From CAWEFA01 sp963808135 (lineage in GTDB: Bacteria; Bacteroidota; Bacteroidia; Bacteroidales; DTGW01), in the NCBI GenBank assembly GCA_963808135.1, contig CAWEFA010000034.1:1-64000 (forward strand): a stretch of DNA of 64,000 bases, written 5' to 3'. The notes below the pieces were generated by a model. The model was not told the DNA's origin and ran no database searches. It worked only from the letters and a program-made list of their open reading frames with translations. The position numbers and the translations under genes were made by a program. Shown here piece by piece: positions 54,978-64,000 of the stretch. Position 1 is the stretch's first letter; every line of letters begins with the position of its first letter.

Positions 54978-56504
54978 ATGACCAGTTTAAAGAAAATTAA
55001 ATCAGCTTTTATTTCAGTTTATTCCAAAGATCAACTCGAAAAGATAGTTAAAAAATTAAACAGTTTAGGCATTCTCATTTACTCTACCGGCGGAACACAG
55101 GAATTTATTGAAAAAATTGGGATTAAAACAATTGCAGTTGAAGAATTAACAGGTTATCCTTCAATATTGGGGGGCAGGGTAAAAACGCTTCATCCGAAAG
55201 TGTTTGGCGGTATTTTAGCTCGGCGCGACAATAAGGCCGATATCGACCAAATGAAACAATATGATATTCCTGAAATTGACCTTGTAATAGTTGACTTATA
55301 TCCTTTTGAAGAAACTGTTGCTTCAGGCGCAGACCATCAATCAATTATTGAAAAAATAGATATTGGAGGCATATCATTAATCAGGGCAGCGGCTAAAAAT
55401 TATAAAGATGTGCTCATTGTGGCATCAAAAGCCCAATATAGCGATTTGATTACTTTACTTGAAGAAAAAGAAGGGCAATCCTCTCTGGCCGACAGAAAAA
55501 TGTTTGCTACCGAAGCATTTAATAAAACATCGCATTATGATATTGCTATTTTTAATTATTTCAACAGGGAATACGGCGCAAACATTTTCAAGTGCAGCAT
55601 TCCAACGAGCAAAGAACTACGCTACGGAGAAAACCCTCACCAGATAGGAATTTATTATGGCGACTTTGATGAGCTTTTCGAGCAAGTCAGCGGCAAAGAA
55701 ATTTCATATAATAATTTGCTAGATATCGACGCCGCTGTGAACCTAATGCGTGAGTTTGAAGAAACAACTGTTGCAATTTTAAAACATAATAATGCTTGTG
55801 GAATTGCTTCGCGCCCGAAACTTAAAAAAGCCTGGAAAGATGCACTTGCTGGCGACCCGGTTTCGGCCTACGGTGGAATTATTATTTCAAATGCAGAAAT
55901 TAACAAAGAAACAGCAGAAGACATCAATAAAATATTTTTTGAAGTTATCATTGCCCCATCATACAAAGAAGAAGCAATTAAAATACTGGAGTCGAAGAAA
56001 AACAGGATAATACTTGTCCAGAAAGCAACTGACTTTCCTATTCATCAATTCCGTTCAATCTTAAACGGCGTTCTGTTTCAGGATAAAGATTTTAAAGTTG
56101 AAACTGAAGAAGACATGAGGGTTGTTACCACACGTTCACCTCAAAGCAGGGAAATTGAAGATATGATATTTGCCAACAAAATTGTGAAACATACAAAGTC
56201 GAATGCAATTGTGCTTGCAAAAGACAAACAACTTTTGGCCAGCGGTGTTGGACAAACTTCAAGGGTTGACGCACTAAAGCAAGCCATAATGAAAGCAGGC
56301 AGTTTTGGTTTTAGTTTAAAAGGCGCTGTTATGGCTTCCGACGCATTTTTCCCATTTGCCGATTGTGTTGAAATAGCCCAGCAGGCAGGTATTTTAGCCG
56401 TAATCCAACCGGGAGGTTCAATACGCGATAGCGATTCGATTGATTTTTGCAACAAACATAAAATGGCAATGGTATTGACCGGAATCAGGCATTTTAAGCA
56501 CTAA
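54978..56504 (+). CDS. purH: bifunctional AICAR transformylase / IMP cyclohydrolase
   Basis: Last two steps of IMP synthesis. The N-terminal IMP cyclohydrolase domain (about 1-195) has ISVYSKDQLEKI, YSTGGTQEF and GRVKTLHPKVFGGILARR. The C-terminal transformylase domain has ELRYGENPHQIGIYYG, KHNNACGIASRP and the active-site block AVMASDAFFPFADCVEIA ... QPGGSIRDSD. 508 residues, normal. Frame intact. Confidence 0.95.
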   Translation: MTSLKKIKSAFISVYSKDQLEKIVKKLNSLGILIYSTGGTQEFIEKIGIKTIAVEELTGYPSILGGRVKTLHPKVFGGILARRDNKADIDQMKQYDIPEIDLVIVDLYPFEETVASGADHQSIIEKIDIGGISLIRAAAKNYKDVLIVASKAQYSDLITLLEEKEGQSSLADRKMFATEAFNKTSHYDIAIFNYFNREYGANIFKCSIPTSKELRYGENPHQIGIYYGDFDELFEQVSGKEISYNNLLDIDAAVNLMREFEETTVAILKHNNACGIASRPKLKKAWKDALAGDPVSAYGGIIISNAEINKETAEDINKIFFEVIIAPSYKEEAIKILESKKNRIILVQKATDFPIHQFRSILNGVLFQDKDFKVETEEDMRVVTTRSPQSREIEDMIFANKIVKHTKSNAIVLAKDKQLLASGVGQTSRVDALKQAIMKAGSFGFSLKGAVMASDAFFPFADCVEIAQQAGILAVIQPGGSIRDSDSIDFCNKHKMAMVLTGIRHFKH

Positions 56505-56658
56505 AAAAATAAGAAAGATAAAATTCAATGCCATTAAAATTATTTTTATCTTTTAACATAAAGAATATCATATGTCATTGTATATTCGCAAAGTATTATT
56601 AACAGGAATTTTCAGTTTTATTAATAAATTTTGAATATTAAACTATTAACATATACCT

Positions 56659-57681
56659 ATGGGTTTGTTTTCTTTTCTAACACAGGAAATAGCTATTGAT
56701 CTTGGAACAGCCAATACTATTATTATACATAACGATAAAATTGTTGTAGATGAGCCATCGATAGTGGCTATTGACACTAAATCCGGCAAATTGTTGGCAA
56801 TTGGGGAAACCGCCAGGCTGATGCACGGAAAAACCCATGAAAACATAAAAACCATTCGTCCTCTGAAAGATGGCGTGATAGCTGATTTTAACGCTGCCGA
56901 ACAAATGATAAGGGGAATGATTAAACTGGTAAATAAAAAAAATCAATGGTTTAATCCCGCTTTAAAAATGGTTGTCAGCATTCCATCTGGCAGCACCGAT
57001 GTTGAAATCCGCGCTGTCCGCGACTCTGCCGAACATGCCAATGGCCGTGAAGTTTATATGATTTACGAACCAATGGCCGCTGCAATTGGTATTGGTCTCG
57101 ATGTTGAAGCGCCCGAAGGCAATATGGTAGTCGATATTGGCGGCGGCACAACCGAAATTGCTGTAATAGCTCTGGGAGGAATTGTTTGCAACCAGTCGAT
57201 CCGTATTGCAGGCGACGGTTTTACTGCCAATATCCAGGCATATATGCGCCACCAGCATAATATTAAAGTTGGCGAACGTACTGCTGAAGAAATAAAAATA
57301 GTTGTGGGCTCAGCTTTGCCCGATCTTGATGATCCACCACCTGATTTTGTTGTACGCGGCCCAAATTTAATGACTGCAATGCCGGTTGAAATACCATTAT
57401 CTTACCAGGAAATTGCACACTGTTTGGACAAATCCCTGACTAAAGTTGAATCTGCAATAGTTTCAGTACTGGAACAAACGCCTCCGGAATTATATGCAGA
57501 TATTGTAACCAAAGGTATTGCTCTTACCGGAGGAGGATCATTGCTTAGGGGCTTGGACAAGAGATTGACCGACAGGATACAAATACCTTTTCGCGTTGCC
57601 AACGATCCTTTACATGCTGTTGCCCGGGGCACCGGCGTTGCATTGAAAAACATCGATCGTTTTTCTTTTCTGATGAGGTAA
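56659..57681 (+). CDS. mreB: rod-shape protein MreB (actin-like)
   Basis: Bacterial actin that positions the elongation peptidoglycan machinery. 340 residues. Phosphate-1 loop DLGTANTIIIHNDK (14-27), the middle VVDIGGGTTEIAVIALGG (about 157-174), and adenosine motif LTGGGSLLRGLDKRL (about 292-306) are all present. It leads the mreB-mreC-mreD-mrdA-rodA operon. Gap to mreC 71 bases. Confidence 0.95.
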   Translation: MGLFSFLTQEIAIDLGTANTIIIHNDKIVVDEPSIVAIDTKSGKLLAIGETARLMHGKTHENIKTIRPLKDGVIADFNAAEQMIRGMIKLVNKKNQWFNPALKMVVSIPSGSTDVEIRAVRDSAEHANGREVYMIYEPMAAAIGIGLDVEAPEGNMVVDIGGGTTEIAVIALGGIVCNQSIRIAGDGFTANIQAYMRHQHNIKVGERTAEEIKIVVGSALPDLDDPPPDFVVRGPNLMTAMPVEIPLSYQEIAHCLDKSLTKVESAIVSVLEQTPPELYADIVTKGIALTGGGSLLRGLDKRLTDRIQIPFRVANDPLHAVARGTGVALKNIDRFSFLMR

Positions 57682-57752
57682 ATAAGCAAATAATTGTCGG
57701 TCGTTAGTTTACAGAAACATATAAAGAAATTTTTGAATACGCGTTATAATCC

Positions 57753-58580
57753 ATGAGGAATTTACTGCGTTTTATAATTAATAACCAATTTACCCTATTT
57801 TTCCTGCTAATAGAATCATTATCCATAATACTTGTTGTGAGGAGCAACAAATACCAACAAGCTAAGTATATAAATTTTTCTCAAAACATAAACGGTCTTA
57901 TTTCCGAAAAGAAGGAATACATTCTACAATATTTTTCATTAAAAGCAATTAACCGTCAGCTTGCCAACGAAAACATATCACTATTAAACCAATTGGAACA
58001 GCTTAAAATAAAAAATAATAATCAAAAGATAAAAATAAAAGATACTCTTTACAGGCAGCAATATTCGTATATAATAGCAAAAGTTATCAATAATTCGGTA
58101 AACAAGCAATATAATTTTATTACTCTTGATAAAGGAATATTGGATGGACTAAAATCGGATATGGCTGTAATCTCGCCTAATGGCGTAGTAGGAAAAATTG
58201 AATCGCTGACAAATCATTATGCATTGGTAATGTCAATGCTAAATAAAAATTTTAAAATTAGTGTCAAAATTAAAAAGAACAATTATTTTGGTTCGTTTGA
58301 ATGGTCGGGTAATAATTACAGGAAAGGCTGCCTGAACGAAATCCCCCTGCATGTTGGCATTGCTGAAGGTGATTCTGTTATAACCAGTGGGTTTTCGCCA
58401 ATTTTTCCTGAAGGAATATTAATAGGGTTCATTACAGATTTTACAATTAAAGGAGGTAGTTTTTACAATATTAACATTCGCATTGCAAACGATTTTAAAA
58501 ATCTTAATTATGTATATGTTGTTACAAACCATAATAAAGAAGAACAGCAAGTATTAGAATCAACAATAAAACATGATTAA
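57753..58580 (+). CDS. mreC: rod-shape protein MreC
   Basis: Periplasmic partner of MreB and PBP2. 275 residues: a short cytosolic start, membrane helix about 10-32 (TLFFLLIESLSIILVV), a coiled coil about 60-105 (LANENISLLNQLEQLKIKN), and the beta-rich C-terminal domain with the family pattern ITLDKGILDGLKSDMAVISP and GDSVITSGFSPIFPEGILIG. Its end overlaps mreD by 8 bases. Confidence 0.92.
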   Translation: MRNLLRFIINNQFTLFFLLIESLSIILVVRSNKYQQAKYINFSQNINGLISEKKEYILQYFSLKAINRQLANENISLLNQLEQLKIKNNNQKIKIKDTLYRQQYSYIIAKVINNSVNKQYNFITLDKGILDGLKSDMAVISPNGVVGKIESLTNHYALVMSMLNKNFKISVKIKKNNYFGSFEWSGNNYRKGCLNEIPLHVGIAEGDSVITSGFSPIFPEGILIGFITDFTIKGGSFYNINIRIANDFKNLNYVYVVTNHNKEEQQVLESTIKHD

Positions 58581-59076
58581 CCCATTAAAAAATATTTTTG
58601 CGTTTTTTCTTTTAATATTCCTGCAAGTGTATGTGTTTAACGATATTCAATTTAGCGGGTTTATTAATCCTTATTTCTATGTCCTGTTTATTCTATTATT
58701 ACCTTTTGAAACGCCCGGATGGATATTACTTGTATCAGCATTTTTATTGGGTATTTCCATCGATTTCTTTTCCCAAACACTTGGTATGCATGCAACAGCC
58801 TGCACATTTATAGCGTTTCTTCGTCCAACGGTTTTAAAAGCTATTTCACCCCGCGATGGATACGAAGTCAATACATTTCCCCGTATTCATTTTTATGGTT
58901 TTATTTGGTTCCTTAAATATTCCCTGATTTTAGTCTTCGCCCATCATTTGGCTCTTTTTTATATGGAAATGTTTCGTTTTTCAGATTTTTTCTATACAAT
59001 GGCAAGAGTTGTTTTTAGCACATTATTTACAGGTTTGCTGATTATCATCAGCCAATTTTTTATTTTTCGCCGATAA
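58573..59076 (+). CDS. mreD: rod-shape protein MreD
   Basis: 167 residues with five or so membrane helices, the size and topology of MreD in Bacteroidota. Sequence conservation is low in this family; LVSAFLLGISIDFFSQTLGMHA is a typical stretch. The assignment rests mainly on position between mreC (8-base overlap) and mrdA (22-base gap). Confidence 0.85.
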   Translation: MINPLKNIFAFFLLIFLQVYVFNDIQFSGFINPYFYVLFILLLPFETPGWILLVSAFLLGISIDFFSQTLGMHATACTFIAFLRPTVLKAISPRDGYEVNTFPRIHFYGFIWFLKYSLILVFAHHLALFYMEMFRFSDFFYTMARVVFSTLFTGLLIIISQFFIFRR

Positions 59077-59098
59077 ATTTATTCAATATAAAATTTGA

Positions 59099-60934
59099 AT
59101 GAACCCATTTTCTGCACGTCAATTCATTATTGGAGGAATAATCGTTCTTGTATTTTTTATTTTTATTATCCGCTTATTTTATATCCAGATTATTGACGAT
59201 GAATATAAATTTTCCGCGAACAATAACTCCCAACGCTACGTAACGCAATATCCGGCAAGAGGACTTATTTATGACCGCAAAGGAAAGTTGTTGGTTTGCA
59301 ACGAGGCAGCTTATGATTTATTCCTGAACAGACAGGAATTAAAGGCATTTGATACAATTGAATTAGCTTCAATTTTAGGCTTGGATGTTGATCAGTTTAA
59401 AAAAATACTGAATAAAATAAAAGCTAATAAAGAATACATTTTTAAAACCGCGCCATTTCTTAACCAGATAACCGATTCGACATATGCCATACTTCAGGAA
59501 AAAATTTATAAATATCCCGGCTTCTTCGTCCAGCCGCGTACTTTGAGAAAATACGAAAGAAAAACTGCTGCCCATCTGTTAGGTTATGTGGGAGAAGTTG
59601 ATTCAACCATTATCAAAAAAGACACATATTATAAAATGGGCGATTACATTGGGATGAGCGGAATAGAAAAAGCTTATGAAAAAGAATTGAGGGGAAAAAA
59701 AGGCGTGACGATTTACCTTGTTGACGTACATAACAGGGTAAAAGGTTCATTTCAAAATGGAAGGTTCGATACGGCATCGATTATTCGGGAAAAATATTGA
59801 TTTCAACTATTGATGCCGAACTTCAGGAATATGGTGAAAAATTAATGGGAAATTTAAAGGCAGCATTGTTGCAATCGAACCTTCTACAGGCGAAATATTG
59901 GCAATGGTTTCGTCCCCGACATACGATCCTCAATTGCTAGTTGGAAGGGTAAGGTCAAAAAATTACAGCGAACTTAAACAGGATAACCGGCTTGCTGTTA
60001 TTCAACCGTGCTATTATGCCCAAATATCCTCCCGGTTCACCATTTAAATTGATTAATGCTATGATTGGGCTTAAAGAAAAAGTAGTAACCGTGGATCGCA
60101 ATTTTCCCTGTTATCTGGGTTACTGCAGCCGGAAATATACATGTTAAACTGTCATCCCCATCCATCACCTTTAAATTTAATTCATGGCATTCAACATTCA
60201 TGCAATGCGTATTATTGACAATGTTTTCAGAAGAATTATTGAAAACCCTGATATTCCCGAGCCAGGCTAATGCTTATAATGAGTGGCGCAAATTATGTAT
60301 TAACGTTTGGATTTGGGCATAAATTAGATTCGGATATTTCCAAACGAATTAGCAGGAAATATTCCAAGTTCGGAATATTACAATAATATTTATGGTAAGA
60401 ACGGATGGAAATCGCTGACAATAATTTCATTGGCAATAGGCCAGGGTGAAATTGGGATCACACCGCTCCACATGGCAAACATTGGCAGCCACTATTGCAA
60501 ACAGAGGTTATTATATAATTCCGCATACCATAAAAAAAATACAAAATATTGATACCATCAACGATCGTTTCACACAAAAAAATTACACTGCTTTTGATAC
60601 ATCTTTTTTCAGGCCCATTGTCGAAGGCATGGAAATGGCCGTTAACGGCCCGGATGGAGGAACGGCTGCCATAGCTTCATTACCAAATATCCGTATTTGC
60701 GGAAAAACCGGCACTGCCCAAAATCCTCATGGACAAGAAGACCATTCAATTTTTATTGCATTTGCACCTAAAGACAATCCTAAAATAGCAATCTCGGTTT
60801 ATGTTGAAAACGGAGGATTTGGTGCAACGTATGCTGCCCCTATTGCCAGCCTTATGATTGAAAAATATATTACTGATACTATATCGCGTCCATGGCTGGA
60901 AGCAATATATATTAAACTCAAAAATCCAGTATAA
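59099..60934 (+). CDS. mrdA: penicillin-binding protein 2, about five frameshifts
   Basis: Peptidoglycan transpeptidase of the elongasome. Intact first third (59,099-59,800): membrane anchor 10-29, dimerisation domain RGLIYDRKGKLLVCNEAAYD, and LLGYVGEVD ... GMSGIEKAYEKELRG. After FDTASI the frame is lost. Across several frames one still reads GSIVAIEPSTGEILAMVSSP, LVGRVRSKNYSEL, LFNRAIMPKYPPGSPFKLIN (active-site SPFK as the SxxK box), GIQHSCNAYY (SxN box), GQGEIGITPLHMAN and then, from 60,446 in frame, KTGTAQNPHGQEDHSIFIAF (KTG box). All three catalytic boxes survive, so the breaks between 59,790 and 60,475 are most likely sequence errors. Confidence 0.85.
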
Positions 60935-62359
60935 TGAAAAGAACCGTTAACATTTGGAAGAGCCTTGACTGGTTTACCGTATTTCTATTTTTAATACTGG
61001 TTATAATGGGATGGTTTAATATTTACGCGGCAGTTTTTTCCGAACATCATAAAAGCATATTGGATTTTGATATGCGCTATGGGAAGCAATTAATTTGGAT
61101 AATTGTCGCAATACTAGTGGCAGTTATTATTATGTTTATTGATACCAGGTTTTATTCTTTCTTCTCTTATTTTATTTAGCTTTTTCAATATTATTGCTTT
61201 AGTATTGGTGTTATTTATTGGTTACAAAATAAAAGGCTCCCGTTCATGGTTCGTGTTTTTTGGTATTCATATTCAACCGTCGGAATTTGCTAAAGTAGCT
61301 ACTTGCCTTGCGTTAGCAAAGTATTTGAGCGGGTATAATATAAAAATTGAAAAAATTAAAACCGTTTTAACAGCCTTAATAATCATATTTACACCTGCAT
61401 TTTTTATCTTATTACAGCCTGATGTTGGCTCAATTTTAGTTTACTTCGCTTTCATCTTTGTATTGTACCGTGAAGGTTTTCCCGGTTGGCTGATGTTTTT
61501 CGGCTTCCTTCTGGTTGCATTGTTTGTATTGGCTTTATTAATGAACAAGTTTACAATTTTAATTATTTTGATAATTATTGCAATACTTTCATTGACACTT
61601 GCAACAAAACGCTACAAATATTCGGTTTTTGCAGGGTTATCAACCATTTTGTCTTTTTGGGCAATAACCCTGGCTTGTAATTTATTTCACAGAAACGTAA
61701 ACCAATATTTTGTTTTATTGATTTCTGTTGGAATTATAAGTTTTATAGCTGTTTTAATTGTTTTAATCAAAAAAATACCTAATATTTTTTTGATTATATT
61801 TTTCTTTTGGATTGCAATAGGCTTTACTTTTTCCGTAAATTATTTTTTCGATCATGTTCTGGCGCCACATCAGCAAAAACGTGTAAATATTTTATTGGGA
61901 ATTGAATCGGACCTAACCGGGGCAGCATATAATATTGAACAAAGTAAAATTGCAATTGGCTCTGGTGGTTTCATTGGTAAAGGATATTTGCAAGGCACTC
62001 AAACAAAATTTAATTTTGTGCCGGAACAAAGTACCGATTTTATTTTTTGCACCGTTGGCGAGGAATGGGGATTTTTGGGATCATTTTTTGTAATAACATT
62101 GTTTTTAATTTTAATGCTCAGGCTGATTTTTTTAGCTGAACGGCAACGTTCGACTTTTAGCAGGATTTATGGTTATGGTTTAATAGTAATTCTATTTTTT
62201 CATATAACCATTAATATTGGCATGACAATAGGCGTTTTACCGGTAATCGGTATTCCACTTCCATTTTTTAGCTACGGCGGTTCATCTTTATGGTCGTTCA
62301 CAATAATGTTGTTTATTTTTTTAAGGTTCGATGCAAGCAGAATGGAATTGCTCCGATGA
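60934..62359 (+). CDS. rodA: SEDS glycosyltransferase RodA, one frameshift
   Basis: Peptidoglycan polymerase working with PBP2. The start ATG overlaps the mrdA stop by one base (TAATG). The first frame runs to a stop at 61177-61179; the neighbouring frame continues the hydrophobic helix and carries GSRSWFVFFGIHIQPSEFAKVATCLALAKYL, LQPDVGS, and near the end GVLPVIGIPLPFFSYGGSSL, the SEDS signatures. One base is missing near 61,177. Joined length about 475 residues with ten or so membrane helices. Confidence 0.9.
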
Positions 62360-62477
62360 AATTGTTTTTATAATAATTCATCCATTGAAATGAATTATTA
62401 TTTCTTTCATAGGTAATATAAAATTTTGCCTGAATTAAAAAATTGATAATTTTGCTTCGCTTTAAATTTGTCAAGCT

Positions 62478-62561
62478 GCCCGGATGGCGGAATTGGTAGA
62501 CGCGCTGGTCTCAAACACCAGTGAACTCACCCTCGTGCCGGTTCGATCCCGGCTCCGGGTA
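62478..62561 (+). tRNA. tRNA-Leu (anticodon CAA)
   Basis: Full cloverleaf. Acceptor stem GCCCGGA pairs with TCCGGGT (first pair G-U). The D arm includes AATTGGTAGACGC. The anticodon stem CTGGT/ACCAG encloses loop CTCAAAC with anticodon CAA. A class II long variable arm (TGAACTCACCCTCGT) and T arm GCCGGTTCGATCCCGGC follow. Discriminator A at 62561. The 3' CCA is not encoded and must be added. Confidence 0.95.
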
Positions 62562-62740
62562 CTTATAATAGTTTGATTTAGTTTTTAGGTTAATTGTATA
62601 AAAATGGCTATCTTAAATCATAAACTAATTAAAACAATATCGTCTTTATTTTTTAGCTTTTGAATTAAATAATCTGAATATTAATTAAATTTATAGGATT
62701 GTTTTTTAATATAATTGCCCTTTTATTTTAAGAGATAATT

Positions 62741-63253
62741 ATGAAAGAAATTGATAAAGCAACAATTAACTCTTATTTAACATTTATACTCGATAACGAA
62801 TTTTATGCCGTAAGTGTAAAAAATGTAATTAATATTGTCGAAGTTTCTAAAATTACAAAAGTCCCAAAAGTTCCGGAATACATGCTTGGAATTATTAATC
62901 TGAGAGGCATGGTTCTTCCTGTTATTGACGCAAGAAAAAAATTCGGGATTTCAATGGCCGAATATACGGTAAATACATGTATTTTGGTGCTTGAAGTTGT
63001 TGTTAATAACAATAATGTTTTTGTTGGTGTCCTTGTTGACGGCGTTAAAGAAGTTATTGAAATTGATAATGATGATATTAAGGATCCTCCTTCAATTGGT
63101 TTTAACTATAATAAATATTTTATTTCCGGGGTTTATAATAAAAAAGATGAAGATGTTTTTATTATGATTATGGATATGGATTCTGTATTCTCTACAGATG
63201 ATATTATAAGCATTAATCAGGATTATAGTAGTTACGAAGAACCGGTTATATGA
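62741..63253 (+). CDS. CheW-like chemotaxis coupling protein
   Basis: 170 residues, a single CheW domain (about 10-150) with two beta-barrel subdomains. Characteristic stretches are YLTFILDNEFYAVSVKNVINIVE, KVPKVPEYMLGIINLRGMVLPVIDARKKFG and GVLVDGVKEVIEIDNDDIKDPP. CheW links receptors to the kinase CheA. No cheA, receptor or motility gene is in the window, so it may serve a non-flagellar pathway such as gliding or twitching. A terminator follows at 63,280. Confidence 0.85.
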   Translation: MKEIDKATINSYLTFILDNEFYAVSVKNVINIVEVSKITKVPKVPEYMLGIINLRGMVLPVIDARKKFGISMAEYTVNTCILVLEVVVNNNNVFVGVLVDGVKEVIEIDNDDIKDPPSIGFNYNKYFISGVYNKKDEDVFIMIMDMDSVFSTDDIISINQDYSSYEEPVI

Positions 63254-63279
63254 TTTCTGCATAATTAAGTTTTTATTTT

Positions 63280-63310
63280 AACGGGTGTAAAGCAAGCCCG
63301 TTTTTTATTT
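63280..63310 (+). terminator. intrinsic terminator after the CheW gene
   Basis: Stem AACGGG (63280-63285) with CCCGTT (63297-63302), an 11-base loop and a T-rich tail (TTTTTTATTTTT). It lies 27 bases after the CheW stop. Confidence 0.6.
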
Positions 63311-63378
63311 TTGGAAATAAATTGAACTTATGGTTTCTCTTATTATTTTAAACTCCTTACTTAATTTCTGAAATAAGA

Positions 63379-63955
63379 ATGATAAAGAAAGTATGTGTTT
63401 TCTGCGCATCAAGCAAGCAAATTTCTAAAGTATATATCGAGGCAGCTTTCAAAGTAGGCCAAATATTGACATGCCAGAATATTGAAATTATATATGGCGG
63501 AGGATCGGTAGGGTCAATGGGGGCTTTATCTAAATCGACTTGAATACAAGGACAAATTACCGAGTAATGCCGAAATTTATGGTGGAGATGGAATGGGGAA
63601 ATCCTTCAATTACAAAAATGATAGTGGTTGATACCATTGCCGAGCGTAAAAGCAAACTTATTGAAGATGTTGATGCCGTATTGGCTTTGCCTGGTGGCAC
63701 TGGCACACTGAAGAAATTACAGAAATTATTTCCCTGAAAAAGCTCGGTTTATTTACAAAACCTATTGTAATACTGAATACATGTGGGTTCTACGATTATT
63801 TTCTATTGTTCTTCGAAAAAATGATTACAGATAATTTCATCCGCCCTGAACACAGAAAACTATTTGAAATAGCAACAATACCGGAAGAGATTATCGAGAA
63901 AATTGTAAAAGCCCCGAAATGGAATAACTCGGCAATAAATCTGGCAGCATTGTAA
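63379..63955 (+). CDS. LOG family protein (TIGR00730), short form, two frameshifts
   Basis: From ATG 63379 the protein begins MIKKVCVFCASSKQ and reads IIYGGGSVGSMGALS. The frame breaks near 63,535 and continues YRVMPKFMVEMEWGNPSI, then LEDVDAVLALPGGTGTL. A second break near 63,710 leads to EEITEIISLKKLGLFTKPIVILNTCGFYD and a stop at 63,953-63,955. GGGSVG and PGGTGTxEE are the LOG motifs. Joined length about 192 residues, the size of the short nucleotide 5'-monophosphate hydrolase form. The last 45 bases of the window hold nothing identifiable. Confidence 0.75.
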
Positions 63956-64000
63956 TGCTATTATTTTTTATTTTTCTTTGCGTTTTCAATTCTTGCCTTA

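Noticed and set aside
1..64000. CRISPR array or defence island
   Set aside because: No regularly spaced direct repeats, cas genes, restriction enzymes or toxin-antitoxin pairs were seen on reading through the window.

Overview
The window looks like three unrelated stretches of DNA joined end to end. Bases 1 to about 3,435 are GC-rich with long GC-ending reading frames. They carry a GC-rich intergenic inverted repeat of a kind I associate with Verrucomicrobia and related phyla. From about 3,435 to about 10,750 the sequence is of intermediate composition and reads like an archaeon (Bathyarchaeia-like is a guess from protein style): a winged-helix membrane protein, a radical SAM/SPASM enzyme, two very large GT-C-type membrane glycosyltransferases, TATA-like boxes close to start codons and a stand-alone corrinoid-type domain. 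From about 10,800 to 64,000 the DNA is AT-rich and clearly from the phylum Bacteroidota: TAnnTTTG promoter boxes, type IX secretion tails, futalosine-pathway MqnA, SiaB/SiaC and a complete MreBCD-PBP2-RodA block. Both joins fall where features are cut or composition flips, so an assembly chimera of a metagenome is the simplest reading.

Segment 1 holds a LuxC-like acyl-CoA reductase (entering from the left edge), a SAM methyltransferase, a FabZ-like dehydratase and an acetyltransferase-like protein cut at its C-terminus; together they suggest a fatty-acid-derived product or lipid pathway. Segment 2 holds the truncated start of a small membrane protein, the winged-helix protein, the radical SAM enzyme, the tandem glycosyltransferases (one broken by two indels) and the corrinoid-type protein.

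Segment 3 is mostly housekeeping. In order: acyl-CoA synthetase; LolD/MacB-type ATPase and nadD; mqnA; purB; an RlmL-like methyltransferase; siaB-siaC; a secreted SGNH hydrolase; an M2-like metallopeptidase coupled to an unusually long ligA; an AddB-like nuclease; a lipoprotein; pyrC; a dolichol-phosphate-mannose-synthase-like enzyme; a lytic transglycosylase; uvrA; a LOG protein; and an envelope gene pair (a SPOR-like protein and a TSP3/EF-hand outer-membrane protein). The branched-chain amino-acid operon ilvD-ilvB-ilvN follows on the minus strand. It is preceded by a promoter, a 21-residue leader peptide rich in Ile/Leu/Val and a perfect 13-bp terminator stem, a textbook transcription attenuator. 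An IS element with inverted repeats and a 5-bp target duplication lies next to it. Then come an EttA-like ABC-F protein, hisS, a secreted M14 carboxypeptidase, a CocE-type hydrolase, a GT22-like mannosyltransferase, a MacB-like permease, purH, mreB-mreC-mreD-mrdA-rodA, tRNA-Leu(CAA), a CheW protein and a second LOG protein.

At least a dozen genes, many of them essential, are broken by single-base indels, several in short base runs. Hot spots are ilvD/ilvB (41.0-42.8 kb) and mrdA (59.8-60.5 kb). This points to consensus sequencing error rather than gene decay, and I annotate such genes as single loci spanning the breaks. The features most worth following up are the ilv attenuator, the ligase with two extra helix-hairpin-helix-like units, the corrinoid-type protein with a weakened cobalamin motif, the palindrome at the LOG gene start, and the two chimeric joins.
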